Positions 41,776 through 52,939 of a stretch of 64,000 nt of DNA are shown piece by piece. Source of the DNA: Phascolarctos cinereus (Eukaryota > Chordata > Mammalia > Diprotodontia > Phascolarctidae); assembly GCF_002099425.1 (NCBI RefSeq), contig NW_018344228.1, positions 1,889,001 to 1,953,000 on the forward strand. Reading direction: 5' to 3'. The position numbers and the translations under genes were made by a program. Under the pieces are notes generated by a model. It made no database searches. It was not told the DNA's origin and saw only the letters and a list, made by a program, of their open reading frames with translations. How positions within the stretch are numbered: position 1 is the first letter of the stretch; each line of letters begins with the position of its first letter.

Positions 41776-42328
41776 ATAATACCTTCCACGTATATTCTAT
41801 GAAGGGTTTTTTTTTTACACTATGCATTAAAAAAAAAAAGCCAAATTCAGAGTATGTGGATGGCAATGGGGGCAGAGGGGATGGTTTTCAAAGATTTCTT
41901 TCTAAACTTTGTTGGCATTTTGATTCTTTTACTCAAAGTGCCTTTAATCTCTCCCACATTTTTATTCTAGTTCATTAAAGTTACAAAATGCATAAACATG
42001 GAATTTTTAGTGTGTTTAAATCGCCAACCTAAAGAATCAAATCAGTGAAGCACATTATCAATGTTCTGTTTAATATTCATTGTGATCTACTCAGTATTTC
42101 TTCCTGATGAGTTTATCACTTTTAGACTCCACCTTTGTGGGTCTGAATTTGGCAAGAGTCACCTACACTAGAAAAGATTATCCTAAAAATAAATCTTTCT
42201 AGAAATAGAAACTCACAACTTTTCAATCTTCTTTTCAGATCTTCTCAGGTAAATCCATCATTCTACGTTTATATGTTTAGTAAACACACTAGGTTTAGTA
42301 GTTTATGATTATCTCATCCTTGTCCCCA
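41776..42328. other. Repeat-free block
   Basis: No family recognised. Flat AT-rich sequence. Confidence 0.45.
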
Positions 42329-42588
42329 GGGAAGATTAGGTGGCCCAGTTAATAGAGTGCGGAGCCTAGAGTCAGGAAACTCATTTTTGTGAATTCAGAT
42401 CTGCCCTCAGACATCTACTAGCTGTGTGACCCTGGGCAAATCACTTAACCCTGTCTGCCTCAGTTCCTCATCTGGAAATGGCAAAGGAATAGGAAATGAC
42501 AAACCATTCTAGTATCTTTGCCAAGAAAACCCCAAATGGGGTCATGAAGAGTCAAACATGACTGAAACAACTGAACAATAACAACTAT
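42329..42588 (+). mobile_element. SINE-A
   Basis: AGGTGGCCCAGTTAATAGAG, CTACTAGCTGTGTGACCCTG, AGTATCTTTGCCAAGAAAAC, ATGGGGTCATGAAGAGTCAA and ACATGACTGAAACAACTGAA. Full length. Confidence 0.93.
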
Positions 42589-43974
42589 GTTAAGTTCATT
42601 TCATTATAAGGTCCATGTTCTGTTTAATGAAAGGTACAGTTGTATAATTCTGATTGTATGATAATAGGTAATAACAAGTAATAAGCCATGTAATTTTTCA
42701 CCCATAGCATGTAAATACCAGAACATCAACCATAATATAAAATATTTCTAAATATGGATGCTCCTATTTCCTTCTATGCTATCTACATTATTAAAATGAT
42801 GAAACTTTAGCACTGAATTGTATAATCATTACCAAGAATTTGTTAAAATAAATCTAAAATCTGAGGTACAAATGATTTAATCAAAAATATATAAAGTATT
42901 TACTATGTGCCCCCAATCTAATTCTGCTCACAATCTAATCAAAAACAAGGGTAGTGAGTACTCAGAGGTAGGTCACTATCCCATACTCATGACACTGTAT
43001 CTCCCCTTATACATTCCATGGATGCTTTTGAAGTGTTTCTAATGCTGTCAGTTCAAGTTTCTATTCTAGATGTGTCCCCTCGTTGTTTTCCACCAATTCC
43101 ATTTTGTCAATTAATTTCAATATGCCTTGACAAAAATATATTTACTTCAAAGTTATGATAAGAACAGATATATAAATATTTTTTTTTCCCCAAAACCTTC
43201 GGAGACAAGCTCCCTTATACCACCTCGCTCTCTCTGAAGTCTGAGTGCCTGGGGGAAAATAAGCTCAGAATTAGCACAGTTTCTACACAGCATTGGTTTC
43301 ATCAAGTTCATGGCTAAATCAAGCATTGCTGCTGGATTAGCCCTGGTCTCAGCTCCCAATGGGCTGGATCCCATAGATTACTCCTTGATCACTGGGGCAT
43401 TGATGAAGGGGTGCCTACAAAACCTAGCATGGACTTTTTGCTCCAGACTCCTAGATGGTTTGCTTGCTTGAACTTTCAAACTCATAAGGTCATACCCTCC
43501 ATATTCTTTCACCTAATATGAAAGAACAAATGTCAAGGTAGGCAAAAAAACACAGCCTGTATTCAGTGGCCACATGTTGGCCTGAATAGTGGCAGGATAC
43601 AATATCTTTCTCCTCATAGTATTATCTCTTGCTTGGTGTCATCTAACAGGAAGGAGTCAGCCAAAGAGAATTCAAGCCAAGAGAAGAGAGAGTCCAAGTG
43701 GATTAATGCCATTTTGAAGGCTTTCCCAGTTCTGATTCTGTGACTTAAGCCCAATAAAAGAGGCTGATATACAACATGTGGTTAGCACACCAGAAATAAT
43801 TAAAGAACATCTGTACATGTTCCAAAGTCTCTCTAAAGCACTTTCATCACACATCATCATTACTCTCCCAGAAGCATATGGGAAACTGCATCAGTAGCAC
43901 TGGGCATACCATACTGGGATCATTGTCCAGTTCCATTATACAAACATAACTTACAAATGAAACATACATCTATT
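42589..43974. other. Unassigned intergenic DNA
   Basis: About 1.4 kb without a recognised family. The 73-codon minus-strand frame at 43153-43374 has a mixed composition but no motif or splice context. Confidence 0.4.
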
Positions 43975-44060
43975 CATTAATTCAATAAACTTTTATGAAG
44001 TACCTACTGTGCACAGAACAGTATACTACACAGCAAGGAAGACAGAAAATTTAGATGACA
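43975..44060 (-). mobile_element. L2 LINE 3' end
   Basis: TTCATTAATTCAATAAACTT, ATGAAGTACCTACTGTGCAC and ACAGTATACTACACAGCAAG. Confidence 0.65.
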
Positions 44061-44539
44061 TTGTTGATATAAAGAGGCCTCAGTCAGATGACTTCAGTCA
44101 GAGATTATCAAGAACTATGGTGAGGAAAGAAATGAATCTGTAAATTTATGACTGGGAGAAACTTCCTCTTATGGAAGCCCTCTCCATCATTACAAAATCA
44201 GCAAAATTAACTTTTAGTTAGTATGGTACTACTTTAAGAAACTGTCACTAGCCTGTGGCAAACACAGGACCCAAACTCTACTATTCCAGGTCTCCATCGC
44301 TTCATTCAGCAGGTGCTTTACAGGATGTGCTTCTATCTCTCACTCATGCATCTGAAGTAACATTGTGTTCAATACAGCTGCCTTTTCTGTATTAAAATTC
44401 TGTTTTCATAAAAAATTACATAAATCAAAATTATTTTTTTCAGAAGTAATTTAGAAAATACAGAAATTGTTCATTTGTTCATTCAATACACATCTTTGAT
44501 ACTCTTTCCCCCTGAGATCTCTTTGATGAAGTTAGCCTT
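44061..44539. other. Unassigned intergenic DNA
   Basis: Nothing recognised. Confidence 0.45.
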
Positions 44540-45060
44540 GGTAAGGGCAGGTCTGACTCAGGCCTTTTAGTTCAGGTGTAGTGTTAGAATGAGATATTTG
44601 TAGGTCATTAACAAAAAGTTAACAAAAAGAGGTTTACTTTAGCATGGGAAAGGTATTCAAAAGGGACATCCCAGTACTTAGCTTGAGTAGACTGGCTCTC
44701 TACATCAACATATGGAAATGTGTCTGCAGGAGTGGGTGTAGGACCCTACTGGGCATCGGCTAAGTCTCAATGGCTCCCACTCTATATGGGTTGGGCTTTT
44801 TATGATCTTAGATGACCAGGAAACCAATGGTCAATATGGTCAAAAGCTACTAGACGTCCCAAAGTCAGCTTTGTTTACCTGAGGGGAAAAGTCATCCTAA
44901 ACCATGCACAAGTGGAGGGAAGGATATTGTAGAGAGTAGCTCTATCCCTAGCCTATGGTTTTTTGCTCCATCTTATCCTGCCTGCCTGCATAATAGGTCC
45001 CGGCCTAATTCAGATTATAAACTTGGCTGCTTAGGATTACATATTATAGTTCTCTAGAGT
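44540..45060 (-). mobile_element. LTR-like fossil (tentative)
   Basis: Read on the minus strand, a unique-looking 5' part leads to an ATAAAAAGCCC promoter-like word. Then come a TAAAGTAAACCTC poly(A)-signal-like region and a CTCATTCTAACA end like that of the 29.0-kb LTR. Composition is less AT-rich than the flanks. No target duplication or paired ends could be fixed, so this may be another element class. Confidence 0.35.
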
Positions 45061-45608
45061 CTGGTTCTCCAGTTCTCTTTTTACTTTTAGTACCTTTTTA
45101 CTTTTTACTTTTCTCTACTTCTCACTTAAGGGTCTGAGAATCTGAGGCCTAAGTAGACACTTTCCAATGATAGTACCTCTATGCCTAGCTTGTTTAATTT
45201 TGGGACACTCTACCCTAGACCCACTTATCCAGTTCCTTATTTTCCCCTGACTTCCACTGAAAAAGATTCCCTCTCCCATCAGGTATTAGGCTCTATTACC
45301 TCTCTCCTTCTTTACTTAAAGATTTCCATTCTCATTCGTATTTTGTCTGGATCAGTATCTGTCTCTTGTCTCTGTCTCTGTTTCTCTCTACCTGAAGCCT
45401 CACCTACTAATATACTTTGTTTTTGATTGGTTTCATATTTGATGGTAGAATTACTTCTTCTACATGTGCCTTAACCTAGCCTCAGAGTACCATTTACCTC
45501 CTAAAGAGTTATAAAAATCTATCTACCACATCTGTTTAGCTACAACTTAATTTTTTAAAAAATCTTACCTCAATATTATATTTGACACATAATACAATTA
45601 TATATTTC
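45061..45608. other. Unassigned, T/C-rich
   Basis: Pyrimidine-rich with an 81-codon open frame at 45181-45426. No domain recognised. It may be flanking DNA or part of the element to its left. Confidence 0.35.
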
Positions 45609-45640
45609 ATATATATAAGGGATCTTAGAAAGTATCTAAC

Positions 45641-46440
45641 TCAACCACCCCATTTTTTTTGGTTAAAAGCTTATTTTTTTAATTTAAAAAGTAGCATTTC
45701 ATTTTCCTCCAATTACATGTAAAAATAATTTTCAACATTTGTTTTTAAAATTGAACAAAAATTTCTCTCCCCCCTGCCCTACCCCCAGTAAGAAGGCAAA
45801 TAATTTAATATACATTATACACGTATAGTCACGTAAAACATATTTCCATATTAGTTATGTTAGAAAACACAGACAAAAAAAACCCTCAAGAAAAATAAAG
45901 CTAAAAAAAAGTATGATTCAATCTGTATTCAGACACCATCAGTTCTTTCTTTGAGAATGGATAGCATTTTTTCTTCATAAGTCCTTCAGGGTTGTCTTAT
46001 ATCATTGCATTGCTGAGAATAGTTATCATTCACAGTGGATCATTTACAATATTGCTTTTACTGTGTACAATATTCTCCTGGTTTGACTCATTTCTCTTCA
46101 TATCAGTTCATGTAAGTCTTTCCAGGCTTTTCTGAGAGCATCTAGCTCCTCATTTCTTATATCATAACAGTGTTCTTTCACAATCATATACCACAAATTG
46201 GTCAGCCATTATCCAATTGATGGACATTCCCTCAATTTCCAATTCTTTCCTACTAGAAAAGAGCTGCTATAAATATTGGGGCATAGTTCCAAATTGCTCT
46301 ACATAATGGTTGAATCAATTCATGACTTCACCAACAGTGCAGTAATGTCTCAATTTTCTCACATCCCCTCCAACATTTGCCTTTCTCCTTTTCCATCCTT
46401 TTAGTCAACCTAATAGGTGTGAGGTCAACCACCCCATTTT
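45641..46440. repeat. 16-bp target-site duplication around L1
   Basis: TCAACCACCCCATTTT at 45641-45656 and, identically, at 46425-46440. Confidence 0.93.
45657..46424 (-). mobile_element. L1 LINE, 5'-truncated 3' end
   Basis: A 768-base insert on the minus strand. It starts with the antisense of an A tail (T run), then antisense 3' UTR (CCTCCAATTACATGTAAAAA, TTCTCTCCCCCCTGCCC, GAAGGCAAATAATTTAATAT). Then come the ORF2 end (TCTCCTGGTTTGACTCATTT, ATATACCACAAATTGGTCAG, CCAATTGATGGACATTCCCT) and, at the truncation point, AACCTAATAGGTGTGAGGT. The 16-bp duplication is perfect. Confidence 0.93.
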
Positions 46441-46600
46441 AAAGATGAGAAAACAGGACCATAGACATGATATAATTTGTCCAAAGTTACATAGTGAGCT
46501 CTGGAAGAACAAGATATAGAAACCAGCCTTCCTGTCTCTGTCAAAACTTTCTCCATTAAACCACAGTACCTCTCCAAGAACCTTGAAGGAAGAATAAATA

Positions 46601-47844
46601 TTCAGTTTCTGCATTTCCCCCCAGGAATAAAAGAGCAGTCCAAAATGCAGTGTTCAATTTTTGCTTTTGCAGAGTGTAATAGTTTTTGATTGCTGATACG
46701 CATACATTGCTCATCAAAAATTAAATAAAGCAGGCATATTTCTACCTGAAAAGGCATGCCTGTCAAATGTGTGGTTAGCATGTTTTTCCCCCATAAAATT
46801 TTGCTGTGGATGACTAACAAGCTGATTAATGGATTTTAAGGGTGAGTTTTCAATACAGAAGAGAAAATATACAAACTCTTTTTCTAGTTTAATAAACAAA
46901 AATGAAAGTGGGGAGAGAAGGGTTTGCAAATACATACATATTTGTTTAGTACCAGTTTATTAATAAATTACAATAACTACTGAAAGTAGTCTTGCATTAA
47001 ATTAAATACAGTTCATGACCCACTCACTCAAAATGCATTATCTTTTCATGTATTATGCATGTAAATTTAACATCATGTCACTACCTTAGCCACAATCTAA
47101 AACTACTAGGTAGAAATGTAAAACAGTTGGTTCAGTGGGTTAAAACATTTCTAAATGTAAAATTACTTTCTGAAATTCTCAATCTGATATTATCAACCTG
47201 CATCGTCATTAGAGTGCTTTAATGGACTAAATTAAAAAATCAACTAAATTGGCTTGAAAATACAGACATGCAAACCTTCAGGACATAATTATTTGTCTAT
47301 TGCTTATACTTATTATTTGACATGGGTATTCAAGTTTCTCATTAGTCCTAACTCCAAGTTCAGCTCTTTGGGGGCCACATTTCGGGAGTTTCTGGAGCAT
47401 AGCAATGGGATGTTCAATGGTCTGCACAGAATTTGAGAAGCTGAATATTTCTAATGAGTTGAAAGTGTCGTTACTCCTTTCCCCCAACCATCTCCATGAC
47501 ATAATGTTTGAACCACTGTAATAACAAACACTTGCAATAATCTGTAATTATTTTCCACTGCATATCATATTACATTAAGATAATCGGTGTGCATAGCTAA
47601 CCTGTAAAAAACTATTACAATTGGGGGCAAGGAGGAGATTGGCTACTACATCCTTATGAAATATAAGAGAAATGAGCTATGAACTCTGGATAAGTTGGAA
47701 AGAGGTACATTTTAGCTTGATGTAAAGAAAAAATACCAACAACTTCCTAACACTTAGAGGTAGATGGTAGGTTCTTTTCACTGGGGTTTCTGAAGCAAAG
47801 GCTGTATGAACACTTCTTAGCTCTCCTATGGAGCGTGTTCTTGT
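46601..47844. other. Repeat-free AT-rich block, candidate regulatory DNA
   Basis: The longest clean repeat-free stretch here, about 1.24 kb. It is rich in homeodomain/POU-like words: GTTTATTAATAAATTA, ATTATGCATGTAAATTT (POU-like ATGCATGTAAAT) and CTGTAATTATTTTCC. There is no open frame of note. Absence of repeats plus such words is what conserved noncoding elements often look like, but conservation cannot be judged from one sequence. Confidence 0.4.
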
Positions 47845-48062
47845 TCAGATGTGGATACTGATAAAAACTGTGCCAAGCACTATGCTAATTGCTCTACATT
47901 TACTATCTCATTTGATCATTGCAATGACCCTGTGAGGTACCTGTTATTATTATTTCCATTTTACTGTTGAGGAAATCGAGGGATCATCCAGCTAATAAGT
48001 GTATAAGACCAGATTTAAACTCATGTTTTGAGTACAATCCACTGTACCACCCAGCTGTCCTC
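47845..48062 (-). mobile_element. CORE-SINE (MIR-type)
   Basis: CTGTGCCAAGCACTATGCTA, ATCTCATTTGATCATTGCAA, TGTGAGGTACCTGTTATTAT and TGTACCACCCAGCTGTCC. Full length. Confidence 0.85.
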
Positions 48063-49889
48063 TGAGATCCTTTCCAATTCTTTGATTCTTTGGTTTTACA
48101 TTCAGAGTAGAATATTGGTTGTAAAAAACCATTGGCATTGTTCAATAGAGTATTCCTTTGTTTCTTATCACTTAACACCAATTCTTTTCATCATTGTCAG
48201 TTATTTTTATCTCTACCTAGGTTTGTCAAGCTGGAAAAAAAATTACATTAACATGTTTCTAAAGCAACATGAAAATGAATATGATCTACACTGAAGAAGA
48301 ACATTGATTGTTCAAAAAAATTAAAGTCAAAGGTGGCCCACCCATCACAATGAACACAAATAAAACAAATGACAACACAACTAGAAACATAAATTGCTTG
48401 AATATTTACACTTATTTTAATAAAATCAATATTCTGAAAAGAAATAAAAGCAAATTTATTTTGTCTTAGTAATGATTTACACTTCATCAACCAGCTTTTG
48501 GGGATAGGAAGTCAGCTTTGTTGCAAATTTCTACTTAGCTATGATCTAGCAGAGGATTATTCAGAGCATACACTTAACTAGGCCAGATAACAGTATGACA
48601 CATTAAAAATATGATGAAGTTTAATATTTTTTTGTAGATGACAATTCTTGCTGAATACTAAATAAAATAAAACATTAACAAATGAATCTTAAAACAAAAC
48701 AAAACAAAAATCTCCCAGGGAGTTATTCCTCAATAAAACCACATTTTGAGGATAAATCTTCTCAAGTCATTAGCTAATTATGGCACAAGATATAAAGCAG
48801 CTATACATTTCTTCATGTCAATTTTATGAGACAAGCACATGCTACTGGCTTTTATAATCCTTTAAAATAAAAGTCCTTAGTGCACTTTAATGAGTCTAAC
48901 AATAGCAAATGGTGAGATATGGTGGAGATGTTGGGAATAAAAAGGAAGCTAAATACTCAAAATCTCACCATATCTCTGAAACAAATATTAGATGCATAGG
49001 GGAAAACTGAGAAAATCATACTCCAAAGTAGATACTTCATCATCTGAAGTGCTTTCAAATTGAAAATGAAAACAGAAAATATAGAATTCTCCTCATCTTT
49101 TTGTTCAAAACAAACAGGGCCTTCCCACTGGAAAACCTGCCACTTCAGAGTGAAGAAACAAGGAGGTTATGTTGCTCTCCTTGAATTAAAATATGCATTA
49201 AAAGAAGGCATTTGTCCAAAATGCAGAAAGTCACCTCATTTATTAGTAGGTAGATGTCTCCCTTGTCAAACATTAGCTTTGATAAAGCTATAAATGTTGT
49301 TTTTTCTCTTGGGTGGTAGGAACTGTTCTGCATAACATAATATTATTCTTGTCACATGTATTTAGGTCTGAGATCATACTTGAGTCCCAAACTTGTGCAA
49401 ATGTACTCACCTATCAGAGCTTTGAAATCGTTTGGTATCGCAGATTTCTGAGATTGCTGAATATTTCTGAATGTTGTGCATACCTAATCAGTATTGTGCC
49501 TTTCAATGCAAGTTGTCACCTCCCTCTAGTGGCAAACTTATGTAGGGGAGCAGCCAAAGGAGAAAAAAAAAATATGGCTGGATAGATAAAGCAAGTCAAG
49601 ACAACTGGACAGATCGGCAATTAGGATAAACTCGATGTCATTCAGAATTCACTACTATATTTAGAGAACTTGGGAGTGTTAGTGATTTTAAAAAAATGTG
49701 TCTCTACATTTTATATTTTATTCCTAATTTTGACATATATCAGTGTTCTATCAGTCTTAGGATTCCAGAACCATTATCATTATCATCTCATAGCACAGAA
49801 GAAAATAATAGAGCCCACCAAGTCCTCAACCCCCCTGCCAAATATTTTGCATTTATCTAGGACCTTTAGAAAGAGTAAGGGATGATATA
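48063..49889. other. Repeat-poor block
   Basis: About 1.8 kb. A MIR3-like tail scrap (GAGATCCTTTCCAATTCTTT) is at 48063-48095. The rest is unassigned, with AAAAC runs at 48690-48708. Open frames of up to 90 codons show no motif. Confidence 0.4.
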
Positions 49890-50048
49890 TTAGAGGGACT
49901 ATTAGACAATAGAATTATGAGATTTGGTTATGGTATAGGCACTGATACTTACTTTTTGTGTGAGCTTGAGAATATCATCTATATTGCCTGAATCTCAGTT
50001 TCCTCAAATAGAAAATCACAAGGCTGTTGCCAAGAAATCGCTTTGTAA
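49890..50048 (+). mobile_element. MIR
   Basis: TTGTGTGAGCTTGAGAATAT, GAATCTCAGTTTCCTCAAAT and CAAGGCTGTTGCCAAGAAAT follow MIR order. Confidence 0.6.
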
Positions 50049-50102
50049 AGATTATATATCTATATCTATGTCTGTCTGTCTATCTATCTATCTATCTATC
50101 TC
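50049..50102. repeat. (TATC)n/(TGTC)n microsatellite
   Basis: TATCTATC and TGTCTGTC units at the end of the MIR. Confidence 0.95.
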
Positions 50103-50104
50103 TG

Positions 50105-50330
50105 AACTTCTTCAGAAGTATAGTGAATAGAAAGCTATCCTTAGAGTCAGAAAGACCTGGTTCAAGTCTTCATGTCCCACTGATGAAATGTATGGAAGAA
50201 ATATGTCACAAACTCTCCAGGCCACAGGAAACACGTTAAGGCCAGAAACTGAAGACAAGATGATAGTCTATTTCAGTAAAGGGAAAGCTGCCTGAAGCTC
50301 CCTCCACAGATGAAAGGACAGATCCACATT
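50105..50330 (+). mobile_element. SINE-B
   Basis: GTCAGAAAGACCTGGTTCAA, TCTCCAGGCCACAGGAAACA and AGGGAAAGCTGCCTGAAGCT with CCACAGATGAAAGGAC. Worn but in order. Confidence 0.55.
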
Positions 50331-50554
50331 ATTAAAAAATGAACATCTTAATATTAGTTTGATTTTTGAATCTGTCAAGATAATGTGTATGATTGTTGTG
50401 AATATAATTAATGTGTTAGCCTTAAGTGTTTTAAAAATGTAAGATTATAATAAAAAAAATTGCTTTCCTGGACATCACAATGCTCTGACATCAAAGCATC
50501 ATTGGTCAAGATTCTCAGTTTTATATAGAAAATTTGAGGATACAGTTAGAAGTT
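50331..50554. other. Unassigned AT-rich DNA
   Basis: Nothing recognised. Confidence 0.45.
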
Positions 50555-50610
50555 TATCAATCAACAAACATTCATTGAGCACCAACTGTATGCAAGTGAA
50601 ATTCCGTTAA
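50555..50610 (-). mobile_element. L2 LINE 3' terminus
   Basis: TCAATCAACAAACATTCATT and GAGCACCAACTGTATGCAAG. Confidence 0.6.
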
Positions 50611-50729
50611 GAATTGTAATCCCTTCATTTTGTTTATAATTGTCTATTGCATGGAAAAGGACAAGAAGGGGACCCTCTTTTTCCTTCATAATCAGAACAT
50701 TTTAATCCTAGCATTTCCTTGGATTCAAA

Positions 50730-50980
50730 AGCAGCTAGGTGGCACAGTTGAGAGAGCACTGCAGTTAAAGTCAGGAAGACCTGAGTTTAAATCCTATTTC
50801 AGACACTTAGTATCCGTGTGCATGTAAGCAAGGCACTTCATAGTTTTCTCATCTGAAAAATGTAACAACAACAACAACAACAACAGTTAATAATAACAAT
50901 CACTTCCCAGGGTTCTTGTGAGGATCAAATGAGGTAATGCATATAAAAGTACTTCAGAAACCTTAAATCTCATTATTATT
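50730..50980 (+). mobile_element. CORE-SINE (MIR-type) with (AAC)n inside
   Basis: GCAGCTAGGTGGCACAGTTG head, GTCAGGAAGACCTGAGTTTA, TTTTCTCATCTGAAAAATGT, then AAC units (50863-50886), then CACTTCCCAGGGTTCTTGTG and AGGATCAAATGAGGTAATGC. The same tRNA head as SINE-A and SINE-C but a MIR-like right half. Confidence 0.85.
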
Positions 50981-51034
50981 TTGTCTTTAGAGCTAATTCT
51001 TATTTCATTCTTTTCTCCATAATTTAATCTACTT

Positions 51035-51145
51035 CAAGAAATGTTCATTAAACACCACTGCCCCTGGCACAGGGAACAATAAACTGTTAGTACAATCATT
51101 TCCTGTGCTGAAGGAGTTTATAAGCAAACAGATTGACTGAACCCT
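51035..51145 (-). mobile_element. L2 LINE 3' end
   Basis: AATGTTCATTAAACACCACT, CCCTGGCACAGGGAACAATA and CTGTGCTGAAGGAGTTTATA. Confidence 0.6.
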
Positions 51146-51354
51146 TCAACAGTCTGATGAAGCTTATGGATCTCTTCTCAGAAACATAGTTTATAAATAA
51201 TTCTAGGAAATGATAAATTTCAGTTAGAAGTTAGTGAAAATAGACTTTTTTTTCATATCCAAGTTCAAAGACTCATTAAACTATATTCACAGACCCATGG
51301 GAGTCCATAGAACCAGGTTCACAACCCTTGCTTTAGGGCTGCTTCCTGCACTGA
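51146..51354. other. Unassigned, possible hAT end
   Basis: ACAGACCCATGGGAGTCCAT followed by GAACCAGGTTCACAACCC recalls the ends of hAT/Charlie elements, but no partner end was found. Confidence 0.3.
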
Positions 51355-51455
51355 ACTGAATCTATGACTCCACATCCTAGCTATGACACTATTCATATGA
51401 CCTTCAACAAATCACTTAACCTTTCTGAGGTTGTTTCTTCATAAGCAAAATGGAG
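51355..51455 (+). mobile_element. MIR
   Basis: CTATGACTCCACATCCTAGC, ACAAATCACTTAACCTTTCT and GCAAAATGGAGACA. Confidence 0.55.
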
Positions 51456-51505
51456 ACAGACAGCTACTTGGCACAGTGGATAGAATTCTGGGTAGGGAGT
51501 CAAGA

Positions 51506-52172
51506 AGACTCATCTTGTCATTGTTCAGCCATATCCTATTCTTTGGGACCCCATGAACAGTACAGCACCACTATCTCCCAACGACACTATCTGTTCAAGT
51601 TCATGTTCATTGTTACTATGATACCATCTATCCTTTCATCCTCTACCATCCCTTTTTCCTTTTGGATTTCAATCTTTCCCAACATCAAAGACTTTTCCAG
51701 TGAGTCCAATTTTTTTTTTTGGCCAAAGTATTTAAGCTTTAACTTCAGTATTTGACTTTCTAGGGAATAGTCTGAATTTATTTAAGTATTGACTGATAAA
51801 TGACCTCCTTGACATCCAAGGGACTTTCAAAAGTCTTCTCTAGCACCACAATTTGCAAATGTCAATTCTATGGCACTCAGTTTTCCTTATAGTCCACCTC
51901 TCATTATCATACATTGCTACTGAAAAAAAAAAGACATAGCTTTGACTATATGAACCTTTGTCAGCAAGTTGATGTCTCTACTCTTTAGTATGTTGTCCAT
52001 ATTTGCCATAGCTTCCCTTCCAAGGATCAAGAGTCTTTTAATTTCATGGCCACAGTAATTATCTGCAGTGATCTTTGAGCCTGAAAACATAAAATCTGAT
52101 GTTGCTTCATTTCTTCTCCCTCTATTCCCCAGGAAATGATGGGGTGAGTTGCCAAGATTTTAGAATCATCTT
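51506..52172. repeat. 11-bp target-site duplication around RTE
   Basis: AGACTCATCTT at 51506-51516 and AGAATCATCTT at 52162-52172. One mismatch. The first copy matches the undamaged SINE-A sequence. Confidence 0.85.
51517..52161 (-). mobile_element. BovB/RTE LINE, 5'-truncated 3' end
   Basis: A 645-base insert on the minus strand. Matches, in order, the antisense of the BovB 3' region as known from cattle: TTGGGACCCCATGAACAGTA, CAAGTTCATGTTCATTG, TTTCAATCTTTCCCAACATC, CTTGACATCCAAGGGACTTT, AAAAGTCTTCTCTAGCACCA, GCTTTGACTATATGAACC, TTGATGTCTCTACTCTTTAG and TCTTTTAATTTCATGGCCAC. The left end is the true 3' end. The right end, near GAAATGATGGGGTGAGTTGC, is the truncation point. This family has no poly(A) tail. 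It is non-autonomous as it stands. Confidence 0.92.
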
Positions 52173-52378
52173 CCTGATTTCAAATCTGTCCTTAGACACG
52201 TAATAGCTGTGTGATCCTGAGCAAGTCACTTAACTCTGTTTGCCTCAGTTCCTCATCTGTGAAATAAGGTGGAGAAAGAAATGGCAAACCACTCTAATAT
52301 CTTTGCCCAACAGAAACACAAAAGGGGTCACAAAGAGTTGGACATGACTAAAATGACTGAAAAATAACAAAAATGGGG

Positions 52379-52679
52379 ATAACTATGCCTGTACCTAGCA
52401 CACAGGTATATTGTGAGAAGTCTTTGTAACCAAGAAAGCATTTTAACGTGACAGTGGGAACACATTAACACAAGGTACTTTTGAGAAATAGTACTTCATA
52501 TCTTTAAAAGTATTCTTGTTTGCTCTTCAGGGCACTGCAAACACATACATTTTTCTCAGGCAAAATCCACACTGGATCAGAGTTTAGTGAAACCTGGGTA
52601 AGAGGTTTGCTCTGCTCTCCTACATTTTCAGGTCTCTTCTGCAAGTTGGCACCCTTGTGGCTGAGACAATGTAGGATGA
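52379..52679. other. Unassigned intergenic DNA
   Basis: Nothing recognised. Confidence 0.45.
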
Positions 52680-52930
52680 TGGACAGGGACTAAATCTGTG
52701 CTTTCATTGGCATGGTGAGCTCCCTAGTGTTGAAATTCCATCTTCTAATGGAGGAGGAGTTATAGAATTAGAGAATCAGGACTTGTCTAGACAATAGGCC
52801 CTAGGACACTGAGAAATTAAATGGCTTGCCTATGGTCATACAGTGAGTATATGGCAGGAGTGAAAATTGCACCCAAGTCTTCCTGTCTTTAATACCAGTC
52901 CTCTAACTAGTAAACTATGATGCCTCAGGC
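52680..52930 (-). mobile_element. SINE-B
   Basis: AATCTGTGCTTTCATTGGCA, GAGAAATTAAATGGCTTGCC, GGTCATACAGTGAGTATATG and CCCAAGTCTTCCTGTCTTTA in antisense order. Confidence 0.7.
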
Positions 52931-52939
52931 AGGATTTTA

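Larger units (their letters stand above)
45609..46600 (-). mobile_element. MIR3-like SINE split by an L1
   Basis: Left part 45609-45656 (AAGGGATCTTAGAAAGTATC then TAACTCAACC). Right part 46425-46600 (CCATTTTAAAGATGAGAAAA, CAGGACCATAGAC, TTACATAGTGAGCTCTGGAA). Joined across the L1 they give one continuous antisense SINE, so the L1 is the later insertion. Confidence 0.8.
51459..52378 (+). mobile_element. SINE-A split by a BovB/RTE LINE
   Basis: Head at 51459-51516 (GACAGCTACTTGGCACAGTG, GGGAGTCAAGAAGACTCATC). The rest is at 52173-52378 (CTGATTTCAAATCTGTCCTT, TAATAGCTGTGTGATCCTGA, AAGGGGTCACAAAGAGTTGG, ACATGACTAAAATGACTGAA). The two parts are consecutive in SINE-A, with the LINE between. Confidence 0.92.

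Noticed and set aside
51290-51350. A hAT/Charlie DNA transposon
   Set aside because: Only one end-like word was seen, with no inverted partner or 8-bp target duplication.
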